From: Ursus arctos
Taxonomy: Eukaryota > Chordata > Mammalia > Carnivora > Ursidae
Length of the DNA stretch: 64,000 bases
NCBI RefSeq assembly: GCF_023065955.2
Contig: NW_026622974.1
Span: 32,395,718-32,459,717 of the forward strand
Reading direction: 5' to 3'
Shown piece after piece: positions 48,060 to 61,100 of the stretch. The translations under genes were made by a program, and so were the position numbers. Position 1 is the first letter of the stretch. Every line of letters begins with the position of its first letter. The notes beneath the pieces are model-generated. The model worked only from the letters and a program-made list of their open reading frames with translations, did no database searches and had not been told where the DNA came from.

Positions 48060-48610
48060 GGGAGGCGTGTTGAGACATGGACACTTTCATACATCGCTAA
48101 CGGGAACTTAAATTGATGTGGACTTTTTGAAAAGCAGCTTAGCGTGGGTCCGTTAGGAGCCTGAAAAACGTCTCTACCCTTTGATCTGAGTTTCATTCAT
48201 AGGGCTTTGTCCTAAAATAGTGTAGAGAGTTACAGTCAAAGATTTCTAAATAAAGATGTTCACTACATGATACTTCTGGTGGTGAAATTTCCAAGTATTA
48301 TAAATACCAATAATTGAGTAGTGGTTAGCTAAAAACACGTGCATGATGAATTGCTAAGCAGATATTAAAATTCATGCTTTTGAAAATTTTTTAATGACAG
48401 GACAGTACACAGGGTATATTTTTGAGTGAAAGGGGCAAGATGCAGCTGTTTTGGTTGAGTGTGATCCTATGAAAGGAATGACCAGTTGAGCTGTAGGGGA
48501 TTATAGTCCAGCAATAAATGCTGGGGGGGGGGGGGGCGGGGGTTAGGGGGCTGGGAAGTAAAGAAACTGTGTACATGTCTTTGCTCTTTCCTAGTATTGA
48601 GAGTATATGA
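48060..48610 (+). mobile_element. Old L1 (L1ME/L1MC-like) ORF2 tail and 3' UTR, sense
   Basis: ACACTTTCATACATCGCTAA, TTTTTGAAAAGCAGCTTAGC, CTCTACCCTTTGATCTGAG, ATAAAGATGTTCACTACATG and GTGTGATCCTATGAAAGGAA follow the L1 3' end in sense, degraded. A G-run (GGGGGG...CGGGGGTTAGGGGG) at 48522-48551 interrupts it and could form a G-quadruplex. Confidence 0.65.
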
Positions 48611-50405
48611 GTGTCTAGGCACTCACATTTGGGGAAGATGTAGAGGTGGGGTGGATATTATGTGTATATACATTATATGGAAAACTCAGGTTTGACTGTG
48701 AGTCAGTTTCATTTTTGATCACTCTCATGAACATTTGAAATGTCTTGGATATGTAAAGCTCTGCATATGGACGTTAAATCCAAACCCTTTCCTCCAATTA
48801 AATTTTGAGATGATTGTAGGTAACTTCTTGTTTGCTTGTTTTTACAATTTCTAGACTTTTAAAAATGCAAATACATTGCTTTCATAGTCAAAGGAACTGG
48901 ATCATGAAGGACATTGTGCTATGCTAAGAAATGTGTGTGTGTTCTTCCAAGGGCAATGGGGACCCACTAAATAAATAGGAGAATGACATGATCGTCTTAC
49001 CAAGAACACATACGAAGACCTTGATCAAAATAGGTGACCACTTTTGACCTCAGCATCAACCTAGTTTTTCTGCCTTATATAGTTACAAAGAGAAATTAAG
49101 TAGGATGAATAATACCTTTTTTTGCAAGCCAAAGTTTCAGAATAATATAACTACATTTCTGAAATTGTGTACCAGTGAGGGGAAAATGTTAACTTTTTCA
49201 GAAATGAGAACTAGCTTAATTCAAGAAACTGAGATAATGCATCAAACTACCATACGGTAGTTTTCTTGTTTTCTGATACTACCGAGTGTAAAGATGTCCT
49301 ATTTGGCTAGCTTTGTATTTCTGTCCATACTAACTGTGCCATCTTGTTAGTCATTCATAGACTTCAACCCAGTGATCAGAATCTCTGTGCTCATGACATA
49401 CAACAGATTCCCATCTCAGAAACACGTCACTGAGGCTTTTGGGGGGGAAACTGGAGGAAACTGGTAGGGGCAATCAGTATGTGAAAGTTTGTTCCTCAAG
49501 CATTTTATTTTTTAGATGAGAGGTCTTTCTGATGTCTTGACCTCTCAAAAGGGATTCTTTTCTTTGGCCATTAGAAAATTACTTCACCGCTTAAGTTTGT
49601 TCTCTATGTACATTTGCCAGAATCGTTTAGAAAAAGCAAGCTTGTTGAATCATGTTTTACATGCTGTGTTTAAGATAGTGAATATTGTCACCCTGTCTGA
49701 ATTACTTAATATGTACCCTTAAATAAGAAGATTGATAAGATTTTGAAAACCTACAGATGTGTTTGCCGCTCTTCAAGAGCACATCTGACCCCTAGTGACT
49801 GAAGAGGGAAACATGAAGATGAGAGGAACAAAAAAGGGTTAAGAAATGGAGTTCAAAGTAAGATGATGCTTGTTTACTCTCACCTTAGAAGCAGAGAACA
49901 TTTTTCTCTTGTGAATGATGAAGGGATGCTTTCATGACAGTGGCTACAGCTGTGGAATATCTGAAAGAGACTGCTGAGGGGGATAAAAATGTTGCTGCTC
50001 CCGGGAATCAATGAAATGTTGCCATCTCGGATGGGCTATAAAGTGGTTTTGGCAAAGGGAGCTTTCATGACTGTAAATGTCAACTTCTGTAAGTGGGAGG
50101 GAGAATGGTTATGGCCTACTGAGACCTGAGTCCCTCACCTCATACATAATCTGATCCTTCCAGCTTGTGCCCCAGAGTTTTGGGGAGTGTGGGAAGGTGA
50201 AGAAATCATCGTTGTCAGGATTTGTGTAGATTTCTGTGGGATATCCAGAGAGTGGATGGTGCATGGTGCCTACGAAAATTGCCTTTTTATTTTTTTTGCA
50301 TCAGTGACCTCTGACAATGAGAAATCAAATCTAATTCAATTTGGAAATATCTACATATTGTTTCAGATGAGCATTTCTCCTTATTTGTTTGTCTTCCATC
50401 TTTAG

Positions 50406-50648
<243 letters not shown>

Positions 50649-51409
50649 TAGAGTGAAGTTGGGTTTCTTCAGTGAGGACTGTGACCGCTTCACCTGGTGC
50701 CATTCAGGTTCACAGTCTGACAGAGGGTGTATGAGTCCAAGGACACAGACGATGTGTGAATGTGAGTCTGTACACGTCTGTCTTCTTGTCTCTCTGTTTG
50801 AGGAAAGTGGTGGGAAGGGGAGGGCAGTGTGTGTGTGTTTATTGTGTTCTAAATTTTAAAGCAGATTTTTTGATTAATACATTTTGGGGAGAAGAGTGGA
50901 AAAGATAGTTATTCTTGAATCTTTATCCCTCTATAGGATAAAAAATTACTAATAGCTGTTTATAAACCAGAGTTTGTTTTTTATGCTAATGAGCCAGATG
51001 GATCATTATGAACTTCCGAAATAGATTAGGTGCCTTCCTCCTGTATGTAGCGTATGAGAAGATGAAGTCACTTTTCTTTAATGACCTATTTTCCTTCTCA
51101 CTGGGTTAAGAAAAAAAAATCAAGAAACTTCTTTCTAATGAGTAGCTAGGATTTGCCCTTTGTCATAGTCTAAGTGTATAAGTAAGTGTTTATTTTGGGA
51201 CCTGTACTACAGTTCTTTACGGCCTGGAGAAGGGGAAGGGGCTATAGTGCTGAGGTGCTTCAGGAGAAATAAATAGCTGTGTTGGATTGGAGTGGCGAAA
51301 AGGGATGACAGTTCTTTTGATACCTTGGGAGGAAACAGTTTGCATGTGCATAAGAGAGAGGGAAATGTTGAAATGTAAAGCCATAAAGATTGCGCCTGGA
51401 GTTCTTGCA

Positions 51410-51610
51410 TTCACGTCAGAGGAGAATCCTGCGCAGGGCACTAGATGTAGATTTGAGTTCTCCTACGACCTCATGTTGGCTTTGACACCTTGGAAAGTCA
51501 TCTTTCCCTTAAAGCCTCAATTTTCTCATCTTTAAGCAAAGGATGATACTATCTGACTGACTTCACAGGATATTGATGACTGTAAAGTACTTTTTAAGAA
51601 TAAAGCTTAC
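51410..51610 (+). repeat. MIR SINE relic
   Basis: TAGATTTGAGTTCTCCTACG, ACACCTTGGAAAGTCATCTT, CCTCAATTTTCTCATCTTTA and CACAGGATATTGATGACTGT follow MIR sense. Confidence 0.75.
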
Positions 51611-51849
51611 TGTTTTGGGGGAATTTTTTACATTGTGATCTCATATTTTATTAGGGGAAGTATGTGGTAACTGAAGGTGTATCCCATTCATGATTACAGA
51701 GCCTAGAAAATGTACTCTTGTGTCTGCAAACCAAAATGAGATATCGTTGAAACTGTGTATAAACTCCACAGTTCAAAACAAAGCAAAACTATTAGTCAAA
51801 TAGTGCTAGAAGACTTAAAACACAAATCGAGCAGCTTTCTGTCCCTCAG

Positions 51850-53330
51850 ACTTCCCAGGTATGAGAATTCCTTTGTTCTGGTCTTGTAGTTGAGTGGTAA
51901 TTCGTCTGGGTGTAGAATTCTAGGTTGGAAAGTACTTTTGTTGGTTTTGCTTCATTATCATCTGGTTTCTAATGATGTGGCGAAGTCTAATGCCATTTTC
52001 CTTGATCTTTGTATGTTTTTGCCAGTTTCTTCTTTGCAGGTTTTTAATATCTCTTAACTTATATTTGTATCCTAAAATTTTTTGGTGGATTACCGTAATG
52101 TAATCTATTTTTCATTCACTGTGCTAAGTGCTCAGTAGGTCCCTATTGTCCAAGAATTACATAATTATTAAATATGTTTTTATATTATTTTCCTTGAAAA
52201 ATTTGTCCCTGCTTTCCCCCCCATTCTCTTTATCTGGAATACATATTAATTTAGATAGTGAACTTCTTACACTGATTTTCTAATATTCTTATCTTTTTCT
52301 TTTTCTTTCATATTGTCCTACTTTGTGTTCTACTTTCTGGGAGATTTCTTTAACTTACCTTTGAATTTTTTCATTGAATTTTTATGTCATCTTTTTTTTC
52401 CTCTTTCTTATGTTCAGATTTTTTCTTTTTAATAATGTGCTTTTGTGAGATGAGTACAAGATCTTAGCTCAGTGGAGATATTAAATATGATTTCTTTGAG
52501 GTTTTCTTCTCTTACCAGTATTGTCCCTGTTCTACTAATTCCCTTTTTTGTCACTTTGCTTATTTTGGTCTTTTCTCTCAAGTGTGGTGGGCTTTCCTCA
52601 CATGTCTGGTGATCCTTTTGTTTAAGAGGTGAGGCACTAGAAAGCTAATTAGAAGCTGTGTTTGTGCTTATATATGCATGTGGGCTTGTTTCCCACCAGA
52701 CTTCTCTGTGGCTTGACTGGGTAGCCTGTTACATTCTTGTTGTAGATATTGATAATCAAATCTACAGGTCTTTCCTCAGATGATGATTTAATTTTTCCAG
52801 AGAATGGCCCTTCAGTCTCTTGCTCTGGGGATATCAGCCTGGCTACCAGAGTTCTGGACCTGTACGGTGAGAGGCCTGGAGGGTCTCAGTCTCTGCCATG
52901 CAGTTTCCCTTTATATCTCTGTTTTCATGCTCACTGTCTCTTCCGTGCTGCTGTTTTTAAGTTCGTTGCTTCCCAGAAGCCATATTTATTAACAGGGTAC
53001 CTTCTAGTTCCTTGGGGGAAAGTGAGGCACCGGGGTCTAATTGCTGCTTAGGCAGATTTTCAGACAGTCTCCCTGTTTTCTGCCTTTGCCCACTCACCCC
53101 ACCTTCACAATAGCTGATGCCTCCAGTTCCTGACGTTTCCTGGGGGGCCCCGCAGCTTGTTCAGACACTGAGGTTTGACCGTCCTCTGCTCTCTGATTTC
53201 CCTCACCATTTCTCTCCTCACTTCCTGCATACGTTGTGGTTCAGAGCTGTAGATGTCTCCTAGTTTTGTTTTGTTTTTTAATGGTGTTTCTGGTTTTTTA
53301 AAAAAAATTCTTGTTTTGTTGATTTTTCAG
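51850..53330. repeat. Probable old interspersed repeat tract, family unassigned
   Basis: T-rich sequence with AGAATTCTAGGTTGGAAAGT, TCAGTGGAGATATTAAATAT, CCACATGTCTGGTGATCC-like words and TCCAGAGAATGGCCCTTCAG resembles a long decayed LINE or DNA-transposon tract. The family is not identified. The 100-codon frame at 52749-53051 lies within it and has no coding support. Confidence 0.35.
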
Positions 53331-55008
53331 GATAAAGGAGGAAAAGACATTCATTTGAATGAATGTATTGAATGAATAAAAGGATGTAATGTGAAATAAA
53401 GTTAATTCCTTACCCTTGCTTTCACTTCTTTATGACTTGCTAAATCTCTGTGTGTCTTTGCCCTACAGAGTGTATGGAAATTTGTTGATAGACTGGGAGC
53501 TGGCTAGAGGCTTACACACTGATTAAACTGTGCTGGATAAATGGCATCCTCTCTGCTTGAGCAGTGTTGGTCCTGTGGGGTTGGTGACAGCAGCACTGGT
53601 ACACACACTGTCTTTACAGTCTGTGCTAGCAGGAGTTTTGAAGACAGTGTCTGCTCTTATCACGGTCAAGTAAATTCGACTTTGACAAAAGCAAAAGCAT
53701 TAGAGGGCAACTAACCATGGTCTCATTCATCCTACCTGCTCCTGTGCACCTTGCTTTACCTAGTGATTGTTTACGAGTGGTCTTATCTGGTTGGATAACT
53801 TGTGGAAACCTGCCACACTGCAAGTGACAGGATCCAGTAAGCATGAAGATTCTCCTGTTTCCAGGAATTGGCTGGAAACTTACTCCTTTATTTTAAACTG
53901 GGTGAGCTAGCCATGGGAGACATAAACAGCTGCTAAGCTACTTGGTAATCAGTGTAGACAATTTCCTTCTCTCTGCCCTTTAGTATTTGAATAATCTGCC
54001 TGTTGGAAAGAATTCCCCACTGAATTTAAGCTCCTTGGCATCTCCAGTCAGTTCTTCTCACCCCAGAATTTGAACATTGAGGGGATAATGCAGCAACACC
54101 AGATCAGCTGGACAGGGGTCTTGGGGTCAGGAATAGCCATGGCGGGTGTCCTAATGGGGCTGATCCTGGGGTGTGGCCTGGGAGTATTCTTGGCTACCCA
54201 GACATAGAAATTTGTCTTATAAACTGGTTCTCCAGCTTTAATGTGGATTCAGAGCTTCCCACTCTACTGCCACAAATTCCTTTCCTATTCAGTTGCTAAT
54301 GTTCATTTCAGTTGTTTGTAGTCAAGAACCCAAATTACACAGACCTGTTGTTCTTGCTATTTTCTGGGAGTATCCCTCCCATGAGCAAGATTCTTCTCTG
54401 GAAATGAGTAACCTAAAGGTAAACATCCCCATTCCTAGGCTTTCCTGATGGGTTTTATAGTGTCTGATTTGGATTTTGGAAAGCTTAGGGTCCCCATGTT
54501 CAAGTTTTAAATTTTGTTCTCTCTCTGTGGAACTGGCATGTGTGGAGTGCACCAGAAATGAAAATACTTACATATGCACTAAACGAAAGTATTTACTCCC
54601 TTTTCATTTCTTTTCTCCCTCCCTATTCGGGGGGGGGGGGGTGGAGTTTGGATTTTTTAAAATATATTTTTATTTTATTTTACTTTTTATTTAAAAAATG
54701 TTTGATAAAAACATACGTTGTAAAAGTTACTATCTTACTTTTAAGTGTACAGTTTAGTAGTGTTAAGTATATTCATTGTTGTAAAACAGATATCCAGAAC
54801 TTTTTCATCTTGCAGAACTGAAACTCTATACCCATTAAACAACTCCCATTTGTCCCCTCCCCCCAACCTTGATAACAGTCATTCTGCTTTCTACCTATGA
54901 ATTTGACTATGTTAGATACCTCATGGAAGTGAAATCGTACAATGTCCTTTTGTGACTAGCTTATTTCACTTAGCATAATATCCTCAAGGTTCATCCATGT
55001 TGTTGTGT

Positions 55009-55341
55009 GTCTTAGTCCATCAAGGCTGCTGTAACAAAATGCCACAGACTGGGTATTTTGCAAACAACAGAAATTTATTTCTCACAGTTCTGGAAGCTGG
55101 AAGTCTAAGATCAGGATGACAGCATGGTTGAGTTCTGATGAAGACGCTCTTCTGGATTGCAGACAGCCAACTTCCGGAAGTGTCCTTATATGGTGAAAGG
55201 GGACAGGGAGCTCTTATATAAGGGCATTAATCCTATCCTTGAGGGCTCTACCCTCATGGCCTGATCGTCTCCTAAAGGTATTTGGGCATCAGGATTTCAA
55301 CATATGAATTTTGGGGGGATACTAACATTTAGCTTATAGCA
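55009..55341 (-). mobile_element. MLT1 (ERVL-MaLR) solo LTR inside the L1
   Basis: The reversed LTR runs from GTCTTAGTCCATCAAGGCTG, through AACAAAATGCCACAGACTGG, CACAGTTCTGGAAGCTGGAA, GATTTCAACATATGAATTTT, to the terminus AACATTTAGCTTATAGCA. L1 sequence continues on both sides (CATCCATGTTGTTGTG before, GAAGCATGTGACAAGATTTC after). No internal MaLR sequence is present. Confidence 0.9.
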
Positions 55342-55665
55342 TTGAAGCATGTGACAAGATTTCATTTCTTTTTAAGGCTTCCATTGTGTTCCATTGTACA
55401 TTCATTGATGGATTGGGTTCTTCCACCTCTTGACTGTTGTGAATGGTACTGTTTTGAACATGGGTTTGCAAATATCTCTTTGAGATTCCACTTTCAATTG
55501 TTTTGGGTATATCATAGAAGTGGAATTGCTGCATTATATGGTAGTTCTATTTTTAATTTTTTGAAGCATCATCATACTGTTTTCCATAGCAGTTGTGCCA
55601 TTTTACAGTCCCATCAACAGTATGCAAGGATTCCAACTTTTCCATATCCCCACCAATACTTGTTA

Positions 55666-55668
55666 TTT

Positions 55669-55712
<44 letters not shown>

Positions 55713-55744
55713 TCCTTCCTTCTTTCTTTTTCTTTCTTTTTTTT
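55666..55744. repeat. (TTTC)n microsatellite within the L1
   Basis: About 15 TTTC units, then degenerate TTCC/TTTTC and T-rich sequence. It sits where the reversed L1 has a natural T-rich segment, so it likely expanded from that. Confidence 0.9.
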
Positions 55745-56440
55745 GGTTTTATCTTGTCTTGAGAGCAGCCATCCTAATAGGTGCGAGGTGGTATCTCATT
55801 GTGATTTTGATGTGCATTTCTCTGATGATTAGTGACGTTGAGCAGTTCATGCACCTATTGTCCATTTGTATATCATTTTTAAAGAAATGTCTGTTCAAGT
55901 CCTTTGCCCATTTTTAAATCAGGTTATTTGATTTTTTGTTGTTGAGCTTTAAGAGTTCTTTGTATATTCTGGATATTAACCCCTAATCAGATATCTAATT
56001 TGCAAATATTTTCTCCTACTCTTAGGTTGCCTTTCACTCTGTTGATTTATTCTTTGATGAACTAAGTTTTTAAAATTTGATATAGTCCCATTTGTCTGTT
56101 TTTGCTTTTTGACTGTGCTTTTGGAGTCATATCCAAAAAATCATTACTTGCCAAATACAGTGTCATGAAGCTTTCCCCCCCTATGTTTTCTTCTAGCAGT
56201 TTTATAGCTTTGGGTTTTTTATTTAGCCTTTAATTCATTTTTGTTAGTTGTTGTATATGGTAGAAGGGTTCAACTTCATTCATTTACATGTGGATATCTA
56301 GTTTTCCTAGTACTATGTGTTGAAGAAACTGTCCTTTCACCATTGAGTGGTCTTGGGGAACCTTTGTTGAAGATCATTTGATCATATATATGAGAGGTTT
56401 TTTTTTTGGACTCTATTCAGTTATGGGGTCCATGTGTCTA

Positions 56441-56610
56441 AATTTTTCTTTTTTTAAGATTTTATTTATTTATTTGACAGAGAATAGGATCACAAGTAGG
56501 CAGAGTGGCAGGAAGAGGGAGAGCCCAATGCGGAGCTCAATCCCATGACCCTGGGATCATAACCTGAGCCAAAGACAGACGTTTAACCAACTGAGCCACC
56601 CAGGCGTCCC
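56441..56610 (-). mobile_element. CAN SINE inside the L1
   Basis: The reversed tail TTTTTTTAAGATTTTATTTA is followed by a shortened body (GGCAGAGTGGCAGGAAGAGG) and the head GAGCCACCCAGGCGTCCC. The host L1 word is duplicated as TCCATGTGTCTA (56429-56440) and TCCATGTATCTA (56611-56622). Confidence 0.94.
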
Positions 56611-58025
56611 TCCATGTATCTATCTTTATGCCAGTACCACACTGTTTTGATTACTGTAGCTTTGTAACATGTTTTGAAATAAGGAAATGTGAGTCCTCCA
56701 ACTTTATCCTTCTTTTTCAAACTTATTTTGGGCTGTTCAGGTTGCCTTGAGATTCCATGTAAATTTAGTATTTTTTTTTCCTATTTTTGCAAAAAATGTT
56801 CTTGGGATTTTGATAGGGATTATGTTGAATCTTTAGATAGCTTTAGATGGTCTTCCAATCCATGAACATGGGATGTCTTTCCATTGATTTGTGTCTCCGT
56901 TCATTTCTTTCAGCAATGTTTTGTAGTTTTTAACGTACAGTCTTTAACCTCCTTAGTTAGGTTTATACCTAAGTGTTTTACTCTTTTGGTGTTATAAATA
57001 GAATTACTTTTTAAATTCCTTTCTTGGTTGCAGAGAAACAAGTGATCTTTATATGCTGTTTTTTTGTTCCTTTGACTTTGTTGAATTTATTAATTCTTTT
57101 ATTTAAAAAAAAAATGGTAGTTAGAAATAGCAGTGCAACCAAATTTCATTTATCTGGGTTCATATTAACCAGTTTGTGGATTAACCATCAAAAGGGAAGA
57201 GATAGTGACCATTTAGATAGTCAAGACAAGTTGGTGCAGGTTTGGCTAAGGATGCCAATACTCAGAATTGCTCATTGGACAACGGTGAGAAGAGATGGGA
57301 TGAGGTAGAATGTGTGGCTGGAGTTACTCACGTAAGTCCTGTCATATAAAGAAGAGAGGACAGCTCACTGATAGATGACAGAATATTTTTGTAGAAAAAT
57401 AACCATTTTGATCATTTTCCATGGGGCAACTTATAAGATTGTTTATATTTTAAAACCATTGAATTACTGTTATTCCTTTTAGGTGATACTTGTAGAATGT
57501 TAAATTTGTACCTAAGCATTGGGTCTACTGCTAATCAAATAAGTTTATATTAAAGCTGTTGGCTAGTTTGGTTTAAGTAATGATTTGGGGACCAACTCTG
57601 ACTGCCTTTCCCCATATTACCTTGGTTAATTGGAGCCTGAAAATAGACTAGAGATGGGTTAGATTAATCTCAAGGAAGTGCAGAAAGGCTGAATGACGAG
57701 GAATGGTTCCTTGTGGCCTCTCCTCTCCTATTCTTTCTTTCCCATCAAAGGAGACAAGATGTATTAGTGTCTTCTAATCATTGGTGGAGGCTCAGAAGCA
57801 CACCACAGAACACCTAAATGTATGTAGTTGTATTGTTTCCAAGTGCAGTATTTATGTAAGACTTTTGAGAAGATTGTCTTGGGATAATACGTTTTAAGTG
57901 TGTTTGGGCATCTTTTGAAGCATGCAGAACCAACTCCCTTAATTATCAATTTTCAGATCCCTGATTCATACATATGATTTTATTTTTAAAAAACCATATA
58001 TTTGAATTTGAATGTATTGAATTTG

Positions 58026-58028
<3 letters not shown>

Positions 58029-58074
<46 letters not shown>
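58029..58074. repeat. (AT)23 microsatellite
   Basis: A pure AT dinucleotide array. Frames on both strands translate it to alternating I/Y and are artefacts. Confidence 0.97.
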
Positions 58075-58077
<3 letters not shown>

Positions 58078-58404
58078 CTTCATCTTGAACCCAGATTCTG
58101 GGGGCACCCAGATATATGTGTATATATATCCACACATAAATACAAGAAATGATTTTCAGCCAGAAGTCTCATAAGAAATTGTTAGAGATATTTAAAGAGA
58201 TTTTCATACTGAATTGGTTATCTAACATTATTATTGTTGTTTCTTTTTTTCCCCAGCGCCAAAATGAATATGGAAGTAGAGAATATTTGAAAAATGAGAA
58301 TGAGAAAGAGGGAACAGTAAATACTACCTTTCAAATACAACTGCAAATATTTGGCCTATGCACATTCTCTTTTCTTACAAGTTGATTTATAAATTTTTAA
58401 AATC

Positions 58405-58535
58405 ACATTTTTTGATATTATATGATATATTGTATATATCATATAATATGATATGTTTCATATAATATGATGTATTATATGTTATATAATTATATATTAT
58501 ATTTTGATCATAATTTATCATATTATATATACCAT
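58405..58535. repeat. AT-rich quasi-palindromic block
   Basis: The word CATATAATATGAT occurs twice, among many TATAT/ATATC inverted pairs. This could extrude as cruciforms and is likely a decayed AT microsatellite. Confidence 0.75.
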
Positions 58536-59749
58536 TTTGTACCCTGCTTTGTTCTCTAACAAAAATAGTTTCCATGTCATTATAAGCTTATTTTTTAGAA
58601 GTTGCATCTTATTCCCTTGGGTGGATTATTATAATTAACTTAATCATTCCCTCGCTATGAGTTTGTTTCCAGTCACTTGAAATAATAGTTTGCAACTGGC
58701 AAGCTGTTTTGAAGAATGCATTAAATTGAATGTTATTTTATAAAATACATTCTCATTTAAGCTGTTCCATTCTTTTTCTTTTCCTTAGAGTCACCTTTCT
58801 TTCTTTCCTTATCAGTTTTCTATCAAATAACAAAAGTATTTGGGGATGTACTGTTACCAAGATATGAAGGGCTATTGTTGGTGGCCCCAGAATCTGGGTT
58901 CAAGGTGAAGAAGAAATCATTTGGTGAAATGAAAACTAGTAAAAGTTAAAACAAGATGATTATTATATGTGTTGCTGGTAAAACCAAAGTTGAATTTTTC
59001 AGGGCTCAGGGGTGCCTAAAGTCATAGAGTAAAGACCACCTATCTGCCAGCAGCATTTGGCTTGAAGATTTTGAGTACAATTGCAAAATATATTTCATAA
59101 TAGCAAAAGAAACACTGATATGTTATGGGGTGGGATGCCTGATTTATATGAATTTTTAAGATTAAACAAGGCTTCAAAGAAATTTCACTTTTATAGGGGC
59201 TGCCTCAAAATATCCTCCAGTGTTCTAGATCAGGGGTTGGGCCACCTAGTAAATAGTCTTTTCGGACCACCAATTCTCTGCTACATCTTCTTTTTTGTTT
59301 GGTTTTCTTTGTTTTATTTTCTAACCATTTACAAATATCAAACCATGCTTAGCTCAGAGGAGGGGCCATCTAGAAGGTCCATTGTTTCCTCTACCTCCTG
59401 GAGTTCTTTAGTGGTCACATTTGAGAAACCCAGGATTAGCTGTTTTCCAAGTCTCCTCCGTGAAAATGAAGTATGTCCTCTGGCAGGATGGGGTAGAATG
59501 TAGTGATAGAATTTTGACTGATGTTGAAGACTGACTGGCAGTAATTTTGTGTTACCAGAACTCTGATTGTTGGAGTCAATAAGGAAAAGAAAAAAGGAAA
59601 GCTAAAGTTTAAAATTTTCGTTATCCACGGGAGATTGTGCTCTGTCTCTAAAATACGGATGTTATTTACGTAGGCTTAATGACTATGTCATCTACATGAT
59701 AAGTAAGGCAAAGCCCTGAAAGTTACCCCAAACTCATTTTCCTTGGTTA

Positions 59750-60065
59750 CCAAATCCTGTAATTCTTATCTCCTCTGTAATTCCACCCTACTTCTCTCTC
59801 AGAACTCAATTCAAACGAGCCTTGTTATTGAGCTTTCTCTAACTAAGGCTCTGGTTATCACTGCCCCTCCCCTAGGCCCAGCACACCTGGGCCTCATTCC
59901 TATTACGACCTTTATCTCATAGAATTTTTTTTTCATGTCTTTCCCTTTTGAGGTTCCTTGTGTTCACCTCAGTAGGCTCTGTGGCACATTTATCTTCGTT
60001 TCTGCATAATGCTAGGAACCCAGAACATACTTACCAAAAATTGGTTGTATGAATGGGTGAATAGC
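59750..60065 (+). repeat. Probable L2 LINE 3' region
   Basis: CAAACGAGCCTTGTTATTGA, ATCACTGCCCCTCCCCTAGG, AGTAGGCTCTGTGGCACATT, AATGCTAGGAACCCAGAACA and the terminal TTGTATGAATGGGTGAATAG fit L2 in sense. Confidence 0.55.
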
Positions 60066-61100
60066 TACACAGATGTTTTCAGCTGAGCAGGTAGCTAACC
60101 TGTTCTGTTGGGTCCCGCCTTGTCAAAATTCTGAGCATTTGCATTCCCATTTTATTAATAAAAGTCAAAGTCAAATGTCTCAAGGGGAAGCTCACTGAAC
60201 TAAATTTTACAATGAAATCTATTTGGAAAACCACCTCTATTAGAAGCTCACCTATCCCACAGGTAGAATTTTCTTAAGAAACTTCATTTGAATTTGAAGA
60301 TCTGTATTCCAAGGCCTCCTGTCTAAAAGATAACTTAATCAAGGAGAATCTTCTTCAGATGTTTTACTGTAAATAATCTTATATGACATCCTCACAGATA
60401 TTAGGAAAGGAAGAAGTCAAGTGATGGGGAAGGGGTGATAGAAATTCCTCCTTATCGCTTGCTGATCAGCTGTACGCCCAGAAGCATAACAATTTAATTA
60501 GATATTCTTTGCGGTTTTATCTCTTTTATATAACCGTAGTTTTTATTCTTCTGTCTATAAATGTTTAATCTCCCATTTTCGCCTCACTGAGATGTTTGCT
60601 GCAGTATTCTACAGTGATGAATCCCTGGGACGTGTCTTTCATGAAAATGATGGCTTGTGCCGTGAATATTGAAAACCTTCCTCCAGACAGGTTCAGGCTG
60701 CCCCAGTTGCATGTTTAACAGTGTATCTTAAATAGGGTCCACATTCGAGGTTTTCTTTCAGTTAAAATGTTTCTCTTTCTGAGCCTTATGCAGTTAGAGT
60801 TAATGAAAGGAAAACAAACCTGTTAAAACACTAAGGCCATGTTAATACCATCAATATTAAGACAATAAAGGAGGGTCAAAAGTGAAAAGTCGCTTTTCTT
60901 CTGCCCTGCTTTATATGTGCCCTCCCCTGGGCTCCCAAGAGATAGTCTCTCCTGTGAGGGTCTGCGCTGTAGTTTTCTTCGTTATCACCATTCTGTGCCT
61001 ATATTCCTTGATTTAAAACTTTAGACAGCATGTTTTTCTTTGAAAGATGAAGAGGAATCTGCGTTCTTAATAGCTTCTCTCATTTCTCCCCCGTGTTGAT

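Larger units (their letters stand above)
16138..50405 (+). other. SH3BGRL2: SH3BGRL2 intron 1 (34268 bp)
   Basis: It is bounded by the donor GTGAGC at 16138 and the acceptor CTTCCATCTTTAG ending at 50405, both phase 0. No additional gene is supported inside. Content is mostly repeats, listed individually. Stretches with nothing recognisable include about 16400-17770, 18000-19060, 21720-22260, 22440-23040, 23200-24470, 26800-27680, 31090-31690, 32810-33470, 35870-36400, 36590-38500, 39120-41020, 41230-43110 and 48610-50400. A 22-base poly-T lies at 16887-16908. The 191-codon minus-strand frame at 36825-37400 has no family resemblance and is judged non-coding. Confidence 0.9.
54660..57115 (-). 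mobile_element. L1M LINE, antisense, about 2 kb of ORF2/3' UTR with two nested insertions
   Basis: Reversed L1 runs from the 3' UTR (TAAGTGTACAGTTTAGTAGT) through ORF2 (GGAAGTGAAATCGTACAATG, GGTGGTATCTCATTGTGATT, CCTAATCAGATATCTAATTT, GTCCATGTGTCTAA, GCCAGTACCACACTGTTTTG, GGGATTTTGATAGGGATTAT). An MLT1 LTR (about 55009-55341) and a CAN SINE (56441-56610) interrupt it. A TTTC array has grown at 55666. Stops are frequent, so it is dead. The 191-codon plus-strand frame at 55342-55917 is antisense repeat. Confidence 0.92.

Noticed and set aside
55342..55917. 191-codon plus-strand frame with a phenylalanine/serine-rich stretch
   Set aside because: It reads an L1 in antisense plus the TTTC microsatellite. 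It is not a gene.
57946..58174. Frames with alternating isoleucine/tyrosine on both strands
   Set aside because: They are translations of the (AT)23 array.
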